Assembly: GCA_947627285.1 (NCBI GenBank)
Contig: CANQVL010000002.1
Span: forward strand, 62,001 to 126,000
Direction of reading: 5' to 3'
From: an uncultured Oscillospiraceae bacterium
GTDB lineage: Bacteria; Bacillota; Clostridia; Oscillospirales; Oscillospiraceae
DNA length: 64,000 nt
Position 1 is the stretch's first letter. Every line of letters starts with the position of its first letter. The position numbers and the translations under genes were made by a program. Shown here in pieces: positions 62,325-64,000 of the stretch. The notes below the pieces were generated by a model. It worked only from the letters and a program-made list of their open reading frames with translations. It was not told the origin of the DNA and made no database searches.

Positions 62325-64000
62325 TTAAAGATGCAATACCCTGTCGCGGATCTCCTGGGTCCGGCCCTGGTTCCAGAACTGGGTGCCGATGTAGCCGCAG
62401 GTGCGGCGGGCGACGTTCATCTTGTTCTGGTCGGTGTTGCCGCACTTGGGGCACTTCCAGATGAGCTTTCCGTCCTCCTCGGCGATCTTGATCTCACCGT
62501 CCCAGCCGCAGACCTGGCAGTAGTCGGACTTGGTGTTGAGCTCGGCGTAGATGATGTTGTCGTAGATGAACTTCATCACCTGCAGAACAGCCTCCAGGTT
62601 GTTCTGCATATCCGGGACCTCCACGTAGCTGATGGCGCCGCCGGGGGAGAGGGCCTGGAACTCCGCCTCAAACTTGAGCTTTGTGAAGGCGTCGATGGGC
62701 TCGGTGACGTGGACGTGGTAGGAGTTGGTGATGTAGCCCTTGTCGGTGATGCCCTCGATGACACCGAAGCGGCGCTGGAGGCACTTGGCAAACTTGTAGG
62801 TGGTGGACTCCAGGGGGGTGCCGTAGAGGGAGTAGTCGATGTTTTCGGCGGTCTTCCACTCCTTGCACTTGTCGTTCATTCTCTGCATGACGGCGAGGGC
62901 GAAGGGGGTGGCCTCAGGGTCGGTGTGGGATTTGCCGGTCATGTACTTGACGCACTCGTAAAGCCCGGCGTAGCCCAGGGAGATGGTGGAGTAGCCGCCG
63001 TAGAGGAGCTTGTCGATGGGCTCGCCCTTCTTGAGGCGCGCCAGGGCCCCGTACTGCCAGAGTATGGGCGCCACGTCGGAGGGGGTGCCCAGCAGACGCT
63101 CGTGGCGGCACCTGAGGGCCCGGTGGCACAGCTCCAGGCGCTCGTCGAATATCTTCCAGAACTTGTCCGTGTTCCCGCCGGAGGAGAGCGCCACGTCGGG
63201 GAGGTTTATCGTGACCACGCCCTGGTTGAAGCGCCCGTAATACTTGTGCTTGCCGGGCTCGTAGTTGCCGGCGTTTGCTATGTTGCCCACGCCCGCGTCG
63301 GTGAACCTGTCGGGGGTGAGGAAGGAGCGGCAGCCCATGCACGTGTAGACGTCGCCCTTGAGCTCCAGCATCTTCTTCTCGGAGATGTAGTCCGGGACCA
63401 TGCGTCGGGCGGTGCACCTGGCGGCGAGCTTCGTCAGCTCCCAGTAGCGGGAGCCCTCGGTTATGTTGTCCTCCTCAAGGACGTATATGAGCTTGGGGAA
63501 GGCGGGGGTGACCCAGACGCCGTCCTCGTTCTTGGTGCCCTCGTAGCGCTGCTCCAGGACCTCGCGGATTATGAGCGCCAGGTCCTCCCGCTCCCGCTCG
63601 TTCCTCGCCTCGCCCAGGTACATGAACACGGTGACGAAGGGTGCCTGTCCGTTGGTGGTGAGGAGGGTGACCACCTGGTACTGTATGGTCTGGACACCGC
63701 GGCGGATCTCCTCGTGCAGGCGGTCCTCAACTATCTTTTGAATCTTCTCCTCGCTGGGGTTGACGCCCAGGGTGACCAGCTCCTGCTCCACGACCCTTCT
63801 TATCTTCCGGCGGGAGACGTCCACAAAGGGAGCAAGGTGCGTGAGGGAGATGGACTGACCGCCGTACTGGTTGGAGGCGACCTGCGCGATGATCTGCGTG
63901 GCGATGTTGCAGGCGGTGGAGAAGGAGTGGGGGCGCTCGATGAGCGTGCCGGTGATGACGGTGCCGTTCTGGAGCATGTCCTCCAGGTTCACAAGGTCGC
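62325..64000 (-). CDS. nrdD: Anaerobic ribonucleoside-triphosphate reductase, 5' end outside window
   Basis: 558 residues are visible; the frame stays open to the window edge, so the N-terminus (probably the ATP-cone) is missing. The C-terminus has a four-cysteine zinc site (CQVCGWDG, CPKCGN) and the glycyl radical motif RTCGYIGTQFWNQGRTQEI (Gly in CGY). It reduces ribonucleoside triphosphates without oxygen, with formate as reductant in this class. Confidence 0.95.
   Translation of the reverse strand, partial: DLVNLEDMLQNGTVITGTLIERPHSFSTACNIATQIIAQVASNQYGGQSISLTHLAPFVDVSRRKIRRVVEQELVTLGVNPSEEKIQKIVEDRLHEEIRRGVQTIQYQVVTLLTTNGQAPFVTVFMYLGEARNEREREDLALIIREVLEQRYEGTKNEDGVWVTPAFPKLIYVLEEDNITEGSRYWELTKLAARCTARRMVPDYISEKKMLELKGDVYTCMGCRSFLTPDRFTDAGVGNIANAGNYEPGKHKYYGRFNQGVVTINLPDVALSSGGNTDKFWKIFDERLELCHRALRCRHERLLGTPSDVAPILWQYGALARLKKGEPIDKLLYGGYSTISLGYAGLYECVKYMTGKSHTDPEATPFALAVMQRMNDKCKEWKTAENIDYSLYGTPLESTTYKFAKCLQRRFGVIEGITDKGYITNSYHVHVTEPIDAFTKLKFEAEFQALSPGGAISYVEVPDMQNNLEAVLQVMKFIYDNIIYAELNTKSDYCQVCGWDGEIKIAEEDGKLIWKCPKCGNTDQNKMNVARRTCGYIGTQFWNQGRTQEIRDRVLHL

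Overview
The window comes from a high-GC, spore-forming Firmicute, most likely a gut Clostridium-class bacterium of the Oscillospirales (Oscillibacter/Flavonifractor-like). This rests on gene content and order (SpoVB-MazG-HU-RqcP cluster, YpeB, a Spo0A-type DNA-binding protein, an SpoIIIE/FtsK translocase, DnaD-DnaI), Firmicute promoters with TRTG-extended -10 boxes, and tRNAs without encoded CCA. No species is claimed.

Region 1 (1-9171) is the right end of a prophage: a collagen-like tail fibre cut by the window edge, a DUF6273-like protein, a small tail-fibre gene behind a leader ORF with a nine-G run, a putative type I toxin-antitoxin cassette (toxin mRNA and convergent antisense RNA), and a radical-SAM island woven into the tail module. 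The island holds a small accessory protein, a radical SAM/SPASM maturase, two tail/baseplate proteins, and a protein whose C-terminal half has a cysteine at nearly every fourth residue (49 in all). A lysis cassette follows. The prophage ends in the 3' half of a tRNA-Ser(GCU) gene, taken as the attachment scar. The radical-SAM island is the strongest candidate for an undescribed system: a phage-tail protein modified like a RiPP.

Region 2 (9172-24400) is chromosomal: an ECF sigma factor with a membrane partner, a MATE exporter coupled to a Spo0A-like protein, tRNA-Leu(GAG), the rpoB-rpoC operon standing apart from ribosomal protein genes, a DUF2089 regulator with an operator-like promoter, a membrane glycosyltransferase and an acyl-ACP thioesterase.

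Region 3 (24429-26305) is a degraded second prophage end. It is a near-copy of the first lysis cassette behind a consensus promoter and a scrap of a tail gene, lying beside tRNA-Ser(GGA).

Region 4 (26384-44095) is a long minus-strand stretch of housekeeping genes: metG; mltG-alaS-hypothetical-cupin-HIT-GNAT; wecG-like glycosyltransferase/DJ-1/5-formyl-THF cyclo-ligase; spoVB-mazG-hup-rqcP-perM; dnaD-dnaI. Region 5 (44183-64000) has a two-component system with a secreted third gene, a HAD hydrolase with a DUF1294 protein, a MerR regulator fused to an RDD membrane domain, ypeB, gltX, an FHA-FtsW fusion with a class B PBP, plsY, uppP, ftsK/spoIIIE, a nucleoside phosphorylase-like protein, and nrdG-nrdD (nrdD cut by the window end).

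Three non-coding repeat families tie the window together. Family I is a four-hairpin intergenic element of about 175-190 bp, with four full copies and one fragment, in which at least two helices vary with base pairing conserved. Family II is a modular hairpin repeat, with a tandem 103-bp array at 34971 and an inverted set at 8299 that is read through in frame by a lysis gene. Family III is a short palindrome containing the -10 box at three gene starts.
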